The notes: generated by a model not told the origin, from the letters alone. A stretch of 64,000 bases of DNA from Promethearchaeota archaeon (GCA_016840165.1 JAEOSU010000070.1:62001-126000); one strand, 5' to 3'. Shown: positions 27,441 to 37,494, counted from the first letter of the stretch. Translations and numbers: made by a program.

Positions 27441-27671
27441 TTAAATTGATGCCTTAAAGGTCCTTGATGAGTATGACCAAATAATAAATGCTATCCCAAT
27501 TCCAAAGACTATCGAGATTGATAAAAGGAAATTAACCGCAAATGGCTCATCAACGAATTGCCAAAGATTAATAAGATTAACATGCCCCAAGTAAAGCATA
27601 ATAAAACATAAAATACAGTCTACAAATAGAATAATTAATCCGATGAGAAATTGATAATTTAGCTTTTTCAT
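27441..27671 (-). CDS. Small two-helix membrane protein
   Basis: 76 residues with two hydrophobic helices (QFLIGLIILFVDCILCFIM and NFLLSISIVFGIGIAFIIW) joined by a short extracellular loop, and a basic C-terminus. A single cysteine pair (DCILC) lies in the first helix. No family recognised. Neighbours are unrelated; it may be cotranscribed with the secreted protein downstream. Confidence 0.55.
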   Translation of the reverse strand: MKKLNYQFLIGLIILFVDCILCFIMLYLGHVNLINLWQFVDEPFAVNFLLSISIVFGIGIAFIIWSYSSRTFKASI

Positions 27672-27879
27672 TATATAACCTCTGATGAATGAGATAAGTT
27701 AATTATATGATTATTGAGATATCTTAGTATAAAAATATTTATATTTTCAATCAATCTTCGTGAGAGATGGTTTATCATGAAAAGAACCAACAAGAAAGTT
27801 TTTTAAATTTGATTTACAAACTATTTAATGATTATAATTAATGTCAACAATAATTGAAAAATTAAAATGGTAGACTATC

Positions 27880-28656
27880 ATGGAATATTTTTCCTTAGAA
27901 AATGGATTTAAAATAGCATATGAAATTAGTGGAAATGAATCGGGTGCAAAAATGGTTTTGCTACATGGTTTATTTATAAATAGTGATTGCTGGCGCGAAC
28001 AACTTAAATATTTTGAAAATGATTTTCATATTCTACGATTTGATTTAAGAGGACATGGCAGGAGCAGTAAACCAGTAGAGAGATTTACAATTAAAGATTA
28101 CGTTAAAGATATGCATCTACTTCTGGAGCATTTAGGTTGGGATAATGGCTTATATCTTGTTGGTCATTCATTGGGAGCGATGATAAGTTTAGCCTATAGT
28201 CTTCTTTATCCTTCCCACGTTAAAAAGATAATCTGTGCTAGCGGATTTTGTTTCATTAGTTTTGAAGCAGAAACAGATGTTTTAGGAAGAGTCGATAAAT
28301 ATCAATTAGAAAGATTTGCTTTAGGAATTAGCAAAAGAGGATTAAATCCTTATAATGAAGAAACAGCGCAATTTGTTGCGGCTCAAGTAACAGATCATCT
28401 TACAAAAGAACAATGCCTTAAAGCTACAGCGGCATCGGCAGGATTCAATATTTGCGAGTATCTTAAATCTATCGAAATCCCAACATTACTTATTGTCGGT
28501 GAGAGAGATATTACAACACCAATGTGGGCAAGCGAGATGCTTCATGATTGGTTAGGTAATTCTGAGATTGCTATTATTCCAGATGCAGGGCATTTAGTAA
28601 TTTTAGATCATGCTAATGAATTTAATGAGCTAGTAGCTTCATTCTGGAAAAAATAA
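27880..28656 (+). CDS. Alpha/beta hydrolase
   Basis: 258-residue alpha/beta hydrolase. The oxyanion region is LLHGLF (about 28-33), the nucleophile elbow is VGHSLGA with Ser about residue 95, and the acid and His are in IVGERDITT and DAGHLVILD near the C-terminus, so the triad is complete. The GHGRSS loop and cap region resemble esterases and meta-cleavage hydrolases such as MhpC. The natural substrate cannot be read from sequence. It stands alone, convergent with the KAS III-like operon. Confidence 0.85.
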   Translation: MEYFSLENGFKIAYEISGNESGAKMVLLHGLFINSDCWREQLKYFENDFHILRFDLRGHGRSSKPVERFTIKDYVKDMHLLLEHLGWDNGLYLVGHSLGAMISLAYSLLYPSHVKKIICASGFCFISFEAETDVLGRVDKYQLERFALGISKRGLNPYNEETAQFVAAQVTDHLTKEQCLKATAASAGFNICEYLKSIEIPTLLIVGERDITTPMWASEMLHDWLGNSEIAIIPDAGHLVILDHANEFNELVASFWKK

Positions 28657-28697
28657 GAAATTATAATAAATAAAACAATATAATTTTATACTTCTCT

Positions 28698-29726
28698 TTA
28701 TTTTTGAGTACCCCATTTAATAACTCCAGCATTCCAAGCCCAACCGATTCCAGCGGCAGCAATAACAACAAGATCACCATTTTTAATCTTGCCTTGTTGA
28801 ACTCCAAATTCAATAGAAAGAATGCCATCATTTTGGCCATTATGCCCTAATCTATTAAAATATGTGGATTGTTCATATGGATTAATCCCTACAGCATTAC
28901 AAACGTATTCAAATGCGCTTCTTTTCATGTGTAATAGGGCAAGATAATCAATGTCCTCCCTTTTATAACCAGAACGAGTGAGTGCTTGATCTATAACCCT
29001 TTCAAATGATTTCATTGAAAAAGCATCGAGCCTTTGTTTTAAACCTTCTGGATCTGGGACATCTAAATAAATTTTGCCCTCTTCAATCGCTTTACAGGAT
29101 ATAGGTTCAACTGTTCCTCCTGCGGGAACATATACATCGTCAGCAAATCTTCCATCCGTAATTGCGGATATATCTAATATTTCATTCACTCTGGAATCTG
29201 CTTTTAGAACAGCTGCTACACCACTCGCTGCAAGACTATACATAAAGCGTGAATTTTCATTTTGATAATTAATCAGATCCGAATTTCGATATCCACTTGC
29301 AACTAAAATTCGATCCATTTCAGGGTAAATTTGAATTAAACTTTTTGCCATCAACATCCCAACTAAAAATGTCCCACAACGTTGATTCACGTCGAATGCC
29401 CATGGCTTTTTTGGAGATCCAAGATACTTTTGTAACTTTATCCCATTAATCTGCATTGGTCTTTCACTATAGACTTCACCAGCCCAGATAATTAGATCCA
29501 GATCTTCAGGACTAATATTAGCTCGTTCTAATGCTTGAAAACTTGCCTTAGCGCCCATTGCAACAGTATGATCTTCAGGTCCAGGAACCGTTTTACTAGT
29601 AAGTCCAAATTTATCTTCAAGAATATCTTTAGGTATCCCTGTTTCTTCCGAGATAAATTTACTTGTATGTCGTTTATCAGGTAAATAAATACCCCATGAT
29701 TCCAATCCAATGGGACGATTTTTCAC
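28698..29726 (-). CDS. KAS III (FabH-like) thiolase-fold acyltransferase
   Basis: 342 residues. The catalytic cysteine is in VNQRCGTF (about residue 117) and the His and Asn equivalents are in LHMKRSAF and RLGHNGQND, the triad of ketoacyl-ACP synthase III and HMG-CoA synthase. It starts in a 4-base overlap with the end of the acyl-CoA ligase gene, and its length matches FabH. In an archaeon this is not classical fatty acid synthesis; with the ligase it could condense an activated acyl-CoA, for example in beta-ketoacyl or polyketide-like chemistry. Role inferred from fold and context. Confidence 0.82.
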   Translation of the reverse strand: MKNRPIGLESWGIYLPDKRHTSKFISEETGIPKDILEDKFGLTSKTVPGPEDHTVAMGAKASFQALERANISPEDLDLIIWAGEVYSERPMQINGIKLQKYLGSPKKPWAFDVNQRCGTFLVGMLMAKSLIQIYPEMDRILVASGYRNSDLINYQNENSRFMYSLAASGVAAVLKADSRVNEILDISAITDGRFADDVYVPAGGTVEPISCKAIEEGKIYLDVPDPEGLKQRLDAFSMKSFERVIDQALTRSGYKREDIDYLALLHMKRSAFEYVCNAVGINPYEQSTYFNRLGHNGQNDGILSIEFGVQQGKIKNGDLVVIAAAGIGWAWNAGVIKWGTQK

Positions 29727-31297
29727 AATTTTTCCTCCTTTTCCAATTCTTTCTTAAGAATTTTTCCTGTTCCGCTAGTGGGCAATGAATCTTTTATTTC
29801 ATAATACTTTGGAATTTTATATTTTGCCAATTTATCAATTAAATATTGTCTAATCTCATCAGCAGTTGTTGATTGCCCTTTTTTTAAAGTAAGAAATGCT
29901 TTTCCGACTTCTCCCCATTTCTCATCGGGAACCCCAATCACCGCCGCTTGATCAATTGCGGGATGTTTATAAAGTAACTCTTCAATTTCGACAGGAAATA
30001 CATTCTCACCCCCGCTAATATACATTTCTTTCCTACGACCGACTATATAATAATAACCCTCTTCATCTTGTTTTGCTAAATCTCCAGTATGCACGAATCC
30101 ATCATCCTCTATTGCGCTCTTCGTTTCTTCAGGCTCATTCCAATATTTAGAGAAGATATGAGGACCCTTTAATAAAAGTTCTCCAACTTCACCCTGTTTT
30201 ACTTCCTGATCCGTTTCTGGATCTAATAATTTCATGTCACAATGAAATACTGGTAATCCGACAGAAGTAGGTTTTTCTTTTATACGATCTTCAGGTAAAT
30301 AAAAATTATTTGGACCAACTTCAGTAAGACCATAACCCATCTTGAAAGGTTTCCCTCTGTCCCAATAATGCTCCATAATCGCAACTGGACATGGAGCACC
30401 CCCAGAAATAAAAATTCTCACAGAATCAAAATTTGCAGCTTTGAATTCTTCTTTATTTGCCATCATATGAAACATGGTTGGAACCCCAATGATAATTGTA
30501 CATTTCTCTCTCTCAATGACATTTAATGTTTCTATAGGATCAAAATCACCCATTAAAATAGACTTTGCTCCCATATGGAAAAAAGGTAGAAGTAAGACAT
30601 TCCATCCACCCGTATGAAACAAGGGAAAGAGAAGAGGCTGTATATCATCCGGTTTGAGTCCCCAACTCATAATTGTATTTATGGAATTCCAGAAAATTAA
30701 TCTATGAGATAATGTCGCACCTTTTGGTAAACCAGTAGTACCACCAGTGAAAAGTATTAGATGAGGATCTTCAAAATTTAAAATAGGCCGTTCTACAGGT
30801 GATTCTGAGACTTTATTAACAAGATTGTAATAATTTTTATCACCTTTTAGGTCCTCATTCTCAAATTGTATATATTTATGAATTAAATCCAAATCTTTGA
30901 TTGTTTGTACTTTTTCTTGAAATTTATTTTCATAAAATATTATTTTTGGATTCATTTTTATAGCTAATTGCTCAATTTCAGCGGGAGCAAGACGTATATT
31001 AAAGGGTACAAAAATAGCTCCTATTTTACCAGTTGCGAAAAAAATATCAATTAATTCCATTTTATTAGTCGAGAAAGCAGCAACTCTATCTCCTTTTCTG
31101 ATATCCATATTCAATAGCACTCTGGCTAATCTATTTGCCCTATTGTCTATTTTTTTAAAAGTGTACCTTTTATTCTCCATATTATCGAATATCGCTTCTT
31201 TATTTGGAGTCAACATAGCTCTACGAGCTGACCAATTACCAATCCATGAAAATTCCATTGGAAAAGTAAAATCATCTGCTTTATACACTTTATTCAC
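29723..31297 (-). CDS. Acyl-CoA synthetase (AMP-forming)
   Basis: 524-residue adenylate-forming ligase: PHLILFTGGTTGLPKGATLSH (A3/P-loop), GYGLTEVGPN (A5), DGFVHTGDLAKQDEEGYYY (A7 with the conserved Asp), GRRKEMYISGGENVFPVEIE (A8) and the A10 lysine in PTSGTGKILKKEL. It activates a carboxylic acid to an acyl-AMP and then acyl-CoA. It overlaps both its upstream membrane protein gene and its downstream KAS III-like gene by four bases, so all three are likely translated as one unit. Chain length or ring substrate is not predictable. Confidence 0.9.
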   Translation of the reverse strand: MNKVYKADDFTFPMEFSWIGNWSARRAMLTPNKEAIFDNMENKRYTFKKIDNRANRLARVLLNMDIRKGDRVAAFSTNKMELIDIFFATGKIGAIFVPFNIRLAPAEIEQLAIKMNPKIIFYENKFQEKVQTIKDLDLIHKYIQFENEDLKGDKNYYNLVNKVSESPVERPILNFEDPHLILFTGGTTGLPKGATLSHRLIFWNSINTIMSWGLKPDDIQPLLFPLFHTGGWNVLLLPFFHMGAKSILMGDFDPIETLNVIEREKCTIIIGVPTMFHMMANKEEFKAANFDSVRIFISGGAPCPVAIMEHYWDRGKPFKMGYGLTEVGPNNFYLPEDRIKEKPTSVGLPVFHCDMKLLDPETDQEVKQGEVGELLLKGPHIFSKYWNEPEETKSAIEDDGFVHTGDLAKQDEEGYYYIVGRRKEMYISGGENVFPVEIEELLYKHPAIDQAAVIGVPDEKWGEVGKAFLTLKKGQSTTADEIRQYLIDKLAKYKIPKYYEIKDSLPTSGTGKILKKELEKEEKL

Positions 31298-32520
31298 CGA
31301 AACGTTTTATAAAATGGCCAATTTTTCCATACGTATGAATAGAGTAATTCAATCCATAAAAACCAAAGAACAAATGGAGTTGGATTAATATTCCAATATT
31401 CATTTGGCTGACCACCAACAGGATCACCCACGAGATATGGAGCAAAGAAATAATATCCGAAGAACATTAGAGTGCCTAATCCTATAACGAGCAAGAATCT
31501 AAAGATCAAATTTTTTGCTTGACTAAAACGTTTTGGCCAATTATCAAAAAATAAGGATACCATAACTATTGCTAAAATTAGAAAAATAGCATAAGATATC
31601 GACATAACATACCATCCTTTGAATTGAGTTAGCCCATAATCTAATTCAAGTTTAGGATCTCCACCAGCGGCAAGAAAGATTGGATCAAATACATATTGTA
31701 TGATAAATGGGAAAACTAAAGATAAAATAAAACCTAATATTGCACAAACTAAAAAGCATAGGATCCCCATATATGGTTGTTTTCTTGCTAAAGTTTTCCA
31801 AGGCCAATATTCATATACAAGTTGAGTGAGTAAAGAGAAAAATATTACCCATTGAGTCCATCCAAGTGAATATGCATATTGTCTATATACCACTTCACCT
31901 GCATTAGTAGCAGTTGGATTACCAGCAGGCAAGAATAATATAAGCCAAACAATTAGACCTACAATAGTGCCTATTATCCATACAATAATGCCCCTTTTAG
32001 GTTGTTTGATTTTAAAAAACGGCCAATACATTGTTCCCGCTACAAATAGTACACCAAATGAAAATGTTGAGCCGCTTAGAGAACCAAATATAGAAGCTCC
32101 TATGTACCAGGAGAGAAATTCATCAGGATTTTGGACAGAGGGCTCATAAAAACTATTAAATAATGGTAATAGTATATAGGTAAAAAGTAATGCAATAGCA
32201 ATATTTATAAGAGTACCCACCAACCCAATTTGCCAGGGTTTTTTAAATTTTCCATAATATGGCCAATTTTCAAACCATATTGCCCATACAACTCCAACTA
32301 ATCCAAATCCTCCTATTAATGATGCATAATGAACCAGATCTGGACCATATATTCGTGGATCAAAAAATAGATACCAAGTTCCTAAACTAATGAAAAAAAC
32401 TACAATTAACGCTAAAACTCCTGAAAATGGTTGCTTAAAACGCGGCATAAATATAAGGGGTTGTTCTTCAGCAGAGGGCAGTCCACGAAGTTCTTTAGTG
32501 TTTGTATTTTTACTTTTCAA
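31294..32520 (-). CDS. Ten-helix membrane protein built of five WP-ending repeats
   Basis: 408 residues with about ten hydrophobic helices and a cytosolic N-terminus. The sequence reads as five units of about 75-80 residues. Each opens with a basic Q/K-x-P-type segment (FKQPFSGV, KKPWQIGL, KQPKRGII, RKQPYMGI, AKNLIFRF), spans two helices and closes with a W-P motif (FENWPYYGKF, MYWPFFKI, YEYWPWKTL, FDNWPKRFS, WKNWPFYKTF). I know no family with this pattern. It overlaps the acyl-CoA ligase by four bases, which suggests a membrane role in the same acyl pathway. Confidence 0.75.
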   Translation of the reverse strand: MKSKNTNTKELRGLPSAEEQPLIFMPRFKQPFSGVLALIVVFFISLGTWYLFFDPRIYGPDLVHYASLIGGFGLVGVVWAIWFENWPYYGKFKKPWQIGLVGTLINIAIALLFTYILLPLFNSFYEPSVQNPDEFLSWYIGASIFGSLSGSTFSFGVLFVAGTMYWPFFKIKQPKRGIIVWIIGTIVGLIVWLILFLPAGNPTATNAGEVVYRQYAYSLGWTQWVIFFSLLTQLVYEYWPWKTLARKQPYMGILCFLVCAILGFILSLVFPFIIQYVFDPIFLAAGGDPKLELDYGLTQFKGWYVMSISYAIFLILAIVMVSLFFDNWPKRFSQAKNLIFRFLLVIGLGTLMFFGYYFFAPYLVGDPVGGQPNEYWNINPTPFVLWFLWIELLYSYVWKNWPFYKTFR

Positions 32521-32746
32521 GATTTTTCCTCTTTAAAATTTTTGTTTTTAAAATATAGTATCATACTTAGTAACAAATATATTTACTCATTTTTTCTTAA
32601 AAAGATTTTGTTCAAAAACATTTGTTAACAGAAGACTAATTTAGAAAATCCTAGTTAACCAAATATTATGTATAAAAAGATTAAATAGAAAAAAATTAAT
32701 AGAAATTAGATATTGAATTAGCCTATTTATAAAATTCCTGTCTCAT

Positions 32747-33604
32747 CTAAAGCTTAAGAAGCTTTTTCGCATTATCATAAAGGATTTTTTGTTTAAATCC
32801 ATCAGAAATGGGTAATTCTCTTACTGCAGGGATTATTTCATTCCAATGGATAAGAGGATGATCCGACGCGAATAAGACCCTGTCTTCCAGAGTGTAATTA
32901 GAATATGCGTCAAAAGGGAACCAGGGATATAATTTGGCATATGCAGAAATGTCAATATAGACGTTAGCATTCCTTTCTACCACTGACCATGCATCCCACA
33001 TCCACGGAACCCCCATATGTCCCATAATAATGATTAATTCCGGAAATCTTATTGCCAATTCATCCACGAGTAAAGGATGACCGTATTTGGTTATAGGATT
33101 AATAATACTTTTTAATTGAGAGGTATGTGTCCAAAGAGGGATATTAAGATCAATCATTTTTTCCCAAATAGGATTATATTTTGTATCAGAGATATCAAAT
33201 TTTTGTCCCGGAGGTAAAACTTTTACTCCTTTGAGATCTAATGACTCAATCGCATACTCAAGCTGATTTAACGCATCTGGAGCAGGGATATCAATACAAG
33301 CATATCCAATGAACCTGTTAGGATATTGAGCTACAAAATCTGCAAGATCATCATTAGTTACAACACAAACACCATAGGCAGTAGTAAGGTTATACGATAC
33401 AATAACCGCCTTTTCAATATCCCATTTATCCATTTGCTCAATATAATCCTTAATCGAGACTTTAGTACGTAAGACATCGAAAAACTTTTCCATCGCACGT
33501 CTTCCTCTCTTATTCTCACCTAAGAGGGAACGCGCAACAAATTCAACATCTTCACCCCAATTTGCTTCTTTACAAAAAGGATGAATATGTATGTCAATAA
33601 TCAA
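32747..33604 (-). CDS. Amidohydrolase-family (amidohydrolase_2) enzyme
   Basis: 285-residue TIM-barrel metallohydrolase. The N-terminal metal site is IDIHIHP; later ligands fall in LWTHTSQ, IIMGHMGVPW and LFASDHPL, the usual H, H and D positions. Relatives are decarboxylases and hydrolases of the ACMSD/amidohydrolase_2 group acting on aromatic or cyclic acids. About 225 bases separate it from the WP-repeat membrane gene on the same strand, so it may or may not belong to that operon; a decarboxylase would fit an acyl or aromatic acid pathway. Exact reaction unknown. Confidence 0.82.
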   Translation of the reverse strand: MIIDIHIHPFCKEANWGEDVEFVARSLLGENKRGRRAMEKFFDVLRTKVSIKDYIEQMDKWDIEKAVIVSYNLTTAYGVCVVTNDDLADFVAQYPNRFIGYACIDIPAPDALNQLEYAIESLDLKGVKVLPPGQKFDISDTKYNPIWEKMIDLNIPLWTHTSQLKSIINPITKYGHPLLVDELAIRFPELIIIMGHMGVPWMWDAWSVVERNANVYIDISAYAKLYPWFPFDAYSNYTLEDRVLFASDHPLIHWNEIIPAVRELPISDGFKQKILYDNAKKLLKL

Positions 33605-33665
33605 TTTAATCCCTAAATAAGAAAATATGATAAACTAACTAATTTAAGTACTCAAATTGGGAACG

Positions 33666-34997
33666 CTATAAAAAATTATCGATTGTTCGTTGAGTCTTTA
33701 TGAAATTAATAATTTTACTACTCTTTTTCCAATACTTTAAATCCACCATAAATCCTTTTGCCATATTAAAAACCGCATCATCGAAATTATCAAGAATCTT
33801 TGGTTGCGTGGCATTCATTGCATTTTTAACCGTTTCTCGTATAACCCAGACTCCTAAGGGAACCACATAGCCACCTCTTACCTCTCGAAAGATTAATACT
33901 CGTGCTTGACGCCCAATTCTATAAAGATACTCACAAACTTCCTTCCGAGCAGCATAATACGCACCAGTGATATTACTTGCATACTTTTTTCGGCCTGGAT
34001 AAAATTCATAATCAGTCATTATTTGAGGTTTAAGATCTCTATTGTTTCCTGAAAGCGAAATATTCCATAAGGTATTTGGTGCCCAAACCTCATTCATTTC
34101 ATATAAAAACTTGCCAGGAAAAAGAAGAATTTTGAAATGATTGTCAAGATAACTGCTCTGGAAGATCTGATATTCATTAATTTCGGGAAATGTTTTAATT
34201 TCTTTTATTAACGCTTTTGAGATAATATCATCCACTGCTGTAATACTCCATCGTGTAGGAACTAATCTTCTGTTCTCCTTTTTACCAAGAAGACCAGCAG
34301 AAAAGACACGCTTAATCGTGGATTGGGGCACATTTCCTTTAAAAAAAAGATATTCTGACACCGCATCTGAAGCCTTTAAATCTGTATCCGACACACAATA
34401 TTCTACCTTTGGATGGACTTTTACATTCTCTGTAATCCTAATACTTTTAGTAATCCCAGAGGGACCTAGTGGAGGAGCGTGATTGTCTAACATTAATCGA
34501 AGATTCATTTTATCCAATTTTGTTTCCGTATCAACAGGTTGAGATGCCATTGCTAATTGTTGGGAAGAATCCAATAATTTTTCTACTTCGAGTGATGGTG
34601 TGGTTTTTCTACCGATTTTACCTATTTGAACATCTGTTCTAAAGTTGTTCCGGACTAAACTACTCCTGTATTTGACCACCTCGACCATCTCCTTACCAAA
34701 CCACAATTCCGGGGCATCAAGGATATAATTATCAGAAATATCAAGATCTAATTTGAAATCTTGAAAAGGAACAAGTGGGCCAATCTGCACTTTAGGATAA
34801 TTGAAATGCCCAACAAAGAACCCGGGTGGACTTGCACCAAAAATTTCGACATTTCTTTTGGTTTTTTCAAACTCAAATGGAACAAGCGACTTTAACACTG
34901 ATCTCTTAAGTAATATGGGACAAGTACGTTTCCCACATAGGAGACGGGAACCCTTGCATTTCAAGCATATATTCTTTTCAGTAGGAGGTCGAACCAA
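33666..34997 (-). CDS. nreA: NreA-type DNA repair protein with C-terminal PIP-like box
   Basis: 443 residues. The N-terminus carries a Cys cluster CLKCKGSRLLCG...CPIL, the archaeal NreA zinc motif, then FGASPPGFFVGHFNYPKV and the NreA core ending in VIRETVKNAM. The last residues are TQRTIDNFL, matching a PCNA-interacting box (Q-x-x-I-x-x-F-L). In Haloferax NreA acts with UvrABC-type repair and binds PCNA. Starts at TTG in a weak context with an open frame just upstream, so the first few residues are uncertain. Confidence 0.85.
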   Translation of the reverse strand: MVRPPTEKNICLKCKGSRLLCGKRTCPILLKRSVLKSLVPFEFEKTKRNVEIFGASPPGFFVGHFNYPKVQIGPLVPFQDFKLDLDISDNYILDAPELWFGKEMVEVVKYRSSLVRNNFRTDVQIGKIGRKTTPSLEVEKLLDSSQQLAMASQPVDTETKLDKMNLRLMLDNHAPPLGPSGITKSIRITENVKVHPKVEYCVSDTDLKASDAVSEYLFFKGNVPQSTIKRVFSAGLLGKKENRRLVPTRWSITAVDDIISKALIKEIKTFPEINEYQIFQSSYLDNHFKILLFPGKFLYEMNEVWAPNTLWNISLSGNNRDLKPQIMTDYEFYPGRKKYASNITGAYYAARKEVCEYLYRIGRQARVLIFREVRGGYVVPLGVWVIRETVKNAMNATQPKILDNFDDAVFNMAKGFMVDLKYWKKSSKIINFIKTQRTIDNFL

Positions 34998-35124
34998 TTT
35001 TAGATGCCTATTTATGAATTTATATGAATTTTATATAGATATCAACTTTAAAAAAGGATGAGCTGCTTAAATTTTTAATAATTATAAAAAATACAAATAA
35101 TCAAGATAAAAAAGAAAGAGACCT

Positions 35125-35922
35125 TTGCCTAAAATAAGCTTAAATGATATTGAAATATATTATGAAATTCATGGAGAGGGATTTCCCATTGTCATGATAC
35201 AGGGATTATCCGCAAATACAGATTGGTGGACAAAAGAACTATTAGAAAGCCTAGGAGAAGACTTTAAACTAATAATTTTTGATAATCGAGGAGCGGGTAA
35301 AACTCAAAATATAGATCGAAATTTTTCAATAAAAATGCTTGCAGATGATACTTTAGCTCTGATGGATGCATTGAAAATTAATCGTTTTCATGTTTTCGGA
35401 GTTTCAATGGGAGGAATGATCGCACAAGAATTAGTAATTAATTATCCCAAGAAAGTAGAAAAGCTAATTCTCGGTTGTACCCACTGTGGAGGTTCGAAAC
35501 AGATTTTACCATCACAAGAAGTTATTTATATTCTAAATCGAGATCATAAGAAGATTACACCCGAAAAATTGATTGATGGCACCATACCGCTTCTTTTTAC
35601 TGAAGATTTCATTAAAAATGATCCTGAATTTATTGAATCCTATAGACAAAAATTACTTAAATCTCCAATGTCATCTAAATCTTTTCATCGACAGATTAAT
35701 GCTATTTCGAGGGTTAATAATTATTTGAAATTAGAAAATATTACATGTCCTACTCTAATAATTCATGGGAAGAAAGATGTACTTGTACCTTATGAAAATG
35801 CAGAGATCTTAAACAAAAGAATAAAAAATTCAAAATTATTTCTACTGGATAAAGCCGCGCATTCCTTTTTTCAGCCTAAGCCCGAAATAGTCATAAATGA
35901 AATTAAAGATTTTTTAAAATAG
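35125..35922 (+). CDS. Alpha/beta hydrolase
   Basis: 265 residues from TTG. The nucleophile elbow is FGVSMGGM (Ser about 93), with DNRGAGKT in the oxyanion/cap region, the acid in IHGKKDVLVP and His in AAHSFF near the end, a complete triad. The profile resembles 3-oxoadipate enol-lactonase and other small alpha/beta hydrolases. The substrate is unknown. The gene is divergent from nreA and unlinked to the other hydrolase at 27.9 kb, to which it is a distant paralog. Confidence 0.85.
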   Translation: MPKISLNDIEIYYEIHGEGFPIVMIQGLSANTDWWTKELLESLGEDFKLIIFDNRGAGKTQNIDRNFSIKMLADDTLALMDALKINRFHVFGVSMGGMIAQELVINYPKKVEKLILGCTHCGGSKQILPSQEVIYILNRDHKKITPEKLIDGTIPLLFTEDFIKNDPEFIESYRQKLLKSPMSSKSFHRQINAISRVNNYLKLENITCPTLIIHGKKDVLVPYENAEILNKRIKNSKLFLLDKAAHSFFQPKPEIVINEIKDFLK

Positions 35923-35998
35923 CATACTTAGCTAAATCTAATTTGCAATTATCCTAATTCTTTTCTGAAGAAAGCAAAAATAAGAAAGAAAAATGCTT

Positions 35999-36598
35999 CT
36001 AGTTTATAAATTTTTTAAGAGGAGGTAAAGATTTTATAAAATCTGTATTCTCTACGGGATTATTGGCAATATTAAGTGTTTCGATATTAATTAATTGAGT
36101 GATATTATCAAAATTTTTAATCTGATTATTTGAGAGATTTAAAAATTTTAAATTTTCCAATTTTTCCAACCCATCAAACTCTTCAATCAGATTATTACTC
36201 AAGTCTAGAAACTCTAGATTTTTTAATTTCTCTAAGCCTTCTATCTTATTGATTTGATTATTATTTAATAACAATGTTTTTAGATTGGTAAGATGATCCA
36301 AACCCTTGATCTCAGAAATTTGGTTTCCTCCGAGTTCAAGTTCTTCCAAATCCTTTAATGCATCCAAGTTTTGGATCTCTGTGATCTTATTAGCTTCCAA
36401 ATGAAGCTTTTTTAAATTAACTAAATGATCAAGCTTTTCGATGGTCTCAATATTATTTTTTTCAGCATAAATTTCCTGTAAATGAGGATTTTTTTTCAAC
36501 CTTTTAATATCTGAGATTTTATCAAGATTAAAGCTTTCTAAATACAAATTACCATTACTAATATAAACCCGTTTATTGTGAACTTTTACATAATCCAT
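35999..36598 (-). CDS. Leucine-rich repeat protein (SDS22-like)
   Basis: 199 residues with about seven 22-residue repeats of the SDS22 type, consensus LxxLxLxxNxI..I.gL: for example LEELELGGNQISEIKGLDHL and LEFLDLSNNLIEEFDGLEKL. A cap-like last repeat ends NPVENTDFIKSLP. The LRR solenoid is a protein-binding surface; SDS22 in eukaryotes binds PP1 phosphatase. No signal peptide or membrane helix, so it acts in the cytosol. The partner here is unknown. Confidence 0.9.
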   Translation of the reverse strand: MDYVKVHNKRVYISNGNLYLESFNLDKISDIKRLKKNPHLQEIYAEKNNIETIEKLDHLVNLKKLHLEANKITEIQNLDALKDLEELELGGNQISEIKGLDHLTNLKTLLLNNNQINKIEGLEKLKNLEFLDLSNNLIEEFDGLEKLENLKFLNLSNNQIKNFDNITQLINIETLNIANNPVENTDFIKSLPPLKKFIN

Positions 36599-36783
36599 AT
36601 TATTTAGATAGATAAACCTATATTTAGCAACATCCTATTTGATTTATAAAAAAATCTTAATATTCAATTATATTTTAGAAGTTTTTTAATATTTAATCTA
36701 TTTCTTGGTATTTCTCTTATTTTTAAGAATCTCTGGACTCCTCTGTGGATTAATTTTAAGAGAGTTATATTTTTTTTTTAATT

Positions 36784-37374
36784 TTAATTTTTCCTACATA
36801 ATAATTCTCCCTTTCCTATAGGGACAATCATACTATCTACACGAGAATCTTTTAACGCTTTATCTATCATTGGTTTTAGTGTTTCATAGTGATTAATTGC
36901 ATTATCTGCAACAAGTAATCCCCCACGATTCATTTTAGGTATTACTAAATCATAACATTCTTCATAGATTTCTTTTTCAGCATCTAAAAAACAAAAGGAG
37001 ATATTTTTATAATTTTTTAAAAATTTTATCACATCTCCTTCAATTAGCTCTATTATTTCTTCCATCTTAGTAAATTTTATTGTTTCTTTTGCTAATTTTA
37101 TTTTACTCTCTAGTATTTCATGAGTTTTTAATTTAACCCCATGAATTTGACATGCTAAAGCAATCCATAACGATGAATATCCTGCACTAGTTCCTATCTC
37201 GATAAATTCTCCTTTAGGTGCACTAGCTGCTAATAATGAAAGAAATTTTCCAGTTTCTGGAGGAATTTGACGCAGACGTTGCATTCTCGGAGTCCCATCC
37301 TCTCGATCTCGAGAATCAATATTTTCTAAGAAATGCATCCTTTTTTTAACAAGTTCAGGGATATTATGAAACAT
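36784..37374 (-). CDS. O-methyltransferase (COMT/type 3 family)
   Basis: 196-residue class I SAM methyltransferase. [19 protein letters not shown] is the SAM-binding motif I (about 55-72), with acidic THEILE after it, and [33 protein letters not shown] carries the metal-binding Asp/Glu and ends with the DN pair. This matches the O-methyltransferase family 3 layout (catechol or caffeoyl-CoA type). The substrate is unknown. It sits 185 bases from the LRR gene. Confidence 0.82.
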   Translation of the reverse strand: MFHNIPELVKKRMHFLENIDSRDREDGTPRMQRLRQIPPETGKFLSLLAASAPKGEFIEIGTSAGYSSLWIALACQIHGVKLKTHEILESKIKLAKETIKFTKMEEIIELIEGDVIKFLKNYKNISFCFLDAEKEIYEECYDLVIPKMNRGGLLVADNAINHYETLKPMIDKALKDSRVDSMIVPIGKGELLCRKN

Positions 37375-37494
37375 AATTAAGATTTAATTAATTTATTATG
37401 ATTTATTATTCTAACTAATCACCTAACTATAATCACTTCATACTTCAAAAAACGTAATGAATAAGGTGATTAAATATTTTTGAATATAACTTTC

